A stretch of DNA of 5,869 nt from Anaerolineae bacterium (GTDB lineage Bacteria > Chloroflexota > Anaerolineae > 4572-78 > NAK82). A program made the translations under genes and the position numbers. The notes under the pieces were generated by a model, which saw nothing but the letters and a program-made list of their open reading frames with translations, made no database searches and was not told the origin of the DNA. Numbering within the stretch: position 1 is the stretch's first letter; every line of letters begins with the position of its first letter. Below are positions 5,188-5,869 of this stretch, in pieces. The DNA is taken from assembly GCA_030597485.1 (NCBI GenBank), contig JAUVRU010000164.1, positions 1-5,869 on the forward strand. The letters run 5' to 3'.

Positions 5188-5869
5188 ATGGAATACCGTA
5201 ATCTGGGACGCACAGGCCTCAAGGTGTCGGCCCTGTGCCTGGGCACCATGACTATGGGCTGGACCAGCAGCAAGGAAGACTCTTTCGCTGTGCTGGACGC
5301 CTTTGTCCAGGCCGGCGGCAATTTCATTGATACTGCCGACGTCTATTCCTTCTGGGCAGAGGGCAACCCGGGCGGCGTGGCCGAAGCCTGGATCGGCGAG
5401 TGGTTGGCTGGCAGCGGCCTCCCCCGGCACCAGCTGGTGATTGCTACCAAGGTACGCGGGAGGATGTGGGATGGGCCCAACGGTGAGGGGCTGAGCCGCG
5501 TGCACATCGTGAAGGCTGTTGAGGATAGCCTGCGCCGCCTGCAAACTGACTACATTGACCTCTACCTGACCCACTGGCCGGATGAAGATACGCCTTTGGA
5601 CGAGACCATGCACGCTCTCGACCATCTGGTACGCCAGGGCAAGGTGCGCTACCTGGGTGCATCCAATCACCCGGCCTGGCTGCTGATGAAGGCGTTGTGG
5701 GTCAGCGACCGGCTGGGCCTGACCTCCTACGATTGCCTGCAACCGCACTACAATCTGGTTCACCGGGCCGAGTTCGAGCAGGAGCTGATGGCCGTGTGCC
5801 AGGATCAGGGTTTGGGAGTCACTCCCTACAGCTCACTGGCTGGCGGATTCCTTACCGGCAAGTATGGCC
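5188..5869 (+). CDS. Aldo/keto reductase, N-terminal 227 residues (cut by right edge)
   Basis: This is a cytosolic NADPH-dependent oxidoreductase of the aldo/keto reductase superfamily, reducing aldehydes or ketones on a TIM barrel. The opening [20 protein letters not shown] (1-20) is the standard start of the bacterial general-stress/YajO-like branch. The complete catalytic tetrad is visible: Asp48 and Tyr53 in FIDTADVYS, Lys88 in ATKVRG and His129 in [14 protein letters not shown] (185-190) and [18 protein letters not shown] (210-227) belong to the later strands and the start of the cofactor-binding loop. The C-terminal third is outside the window, so cofactor preference cannot be judged, and the physiological substrate is unknown. 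It lies on the same strand as the phosphate operon; I see no terminator or strong promoter in the 58-bp gap. Functionally it looks unrelated to phosphate transport. Confidence 0.93.
   Translation, partial: MEYRNLGRTGLKVSALCLGTMTMGWTSSKEDSFAVLDAFVQAGGNFIDTADVYSFWAEGNPGGVAEAWIGEWLAGSGLPRHQLVIATKVRGRMWDGPNGEGLSRVHIVKAVEDSLRRLQTDYIDLYLTHWPDEDTPLDETMHALDHLVRQGKVRYLGASNHPAWLLMKALWVSDRLGLTSYDCLQPHYNLVHRAEFEQELMAVCQDQGLGVTPYSSLAGGFLTGKYG

Noticed and set aside
5143..5763. 206-codon open frame on the minus strand
   Set aside because: It lies antisense to the aldo/keto reductase, which shows its full catalytic tetrad; long antisense frames are common in GC-rich genes.

Overview
The window (5,869 bases, moderately GC-rich) reads as ordinary bacterial chromosome with seven genes: five complete and two cut by the window edges. 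I infer a Gram-negative-type or Chloroflexota-like bacterium. The reasons are strong Shine-Dalgarno sites, two TTG starts, a stand-alone plant-CslA-like GT2 synthase and an RsmD whose catalytic motif reads APPQY. This assignment is a guess from gene style, not a search result.

Layout. Bases 1-170 (minus strand) hold the N-terminus of pyruvate kinase. Bases 171-513 carry no gene but contain several dyads, including a perfect 13-bp inverted repeat at 369-381/467-479. A TehB-type SAM-dependent methyltransferase (514-1098, plus) has a well-formed intrinsic terminator inside its last codons. A promoter-like site overlaps that terminator and leads into a multi-spanning GT2 glycosyltransferase (1161-2708, plus, TTG start). 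That gene converges on rsmD (2688-3266, minus), and the two coding regions overlap by 21 bp. A divergent control region (3267-3445) follows, with a 17-bp palindrome that touches the predicted -35 boxes of both directions. Downstream is the phosphate pair: a DUF47/PhoU-like accessory protein (3446-4075) and a PiT inorganic phosphate transporter (4125-5129, TTG start). An aldo/keto reductase (5188 onward) runs off the right edge.

How they work together. The only functional unit I can argue for firmly is DUF47-PiT, a low-affinity phosphate importer with its cytosolic partner. The methyltransferase and glycosyltransferase may be linked in expression, because their upstream regions share a TATACT/TGCCGGT block and the terminator between them is embedded in coding sequence. 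The other genes are housekeeping neighbours. I see no CRISPR array, tRNA, rRNA, transposase or phage gene. I found no clearly new multi-gene system; the most unusual signals are the in-gene terminator, the paired dyads and the altered RsmD motifs.
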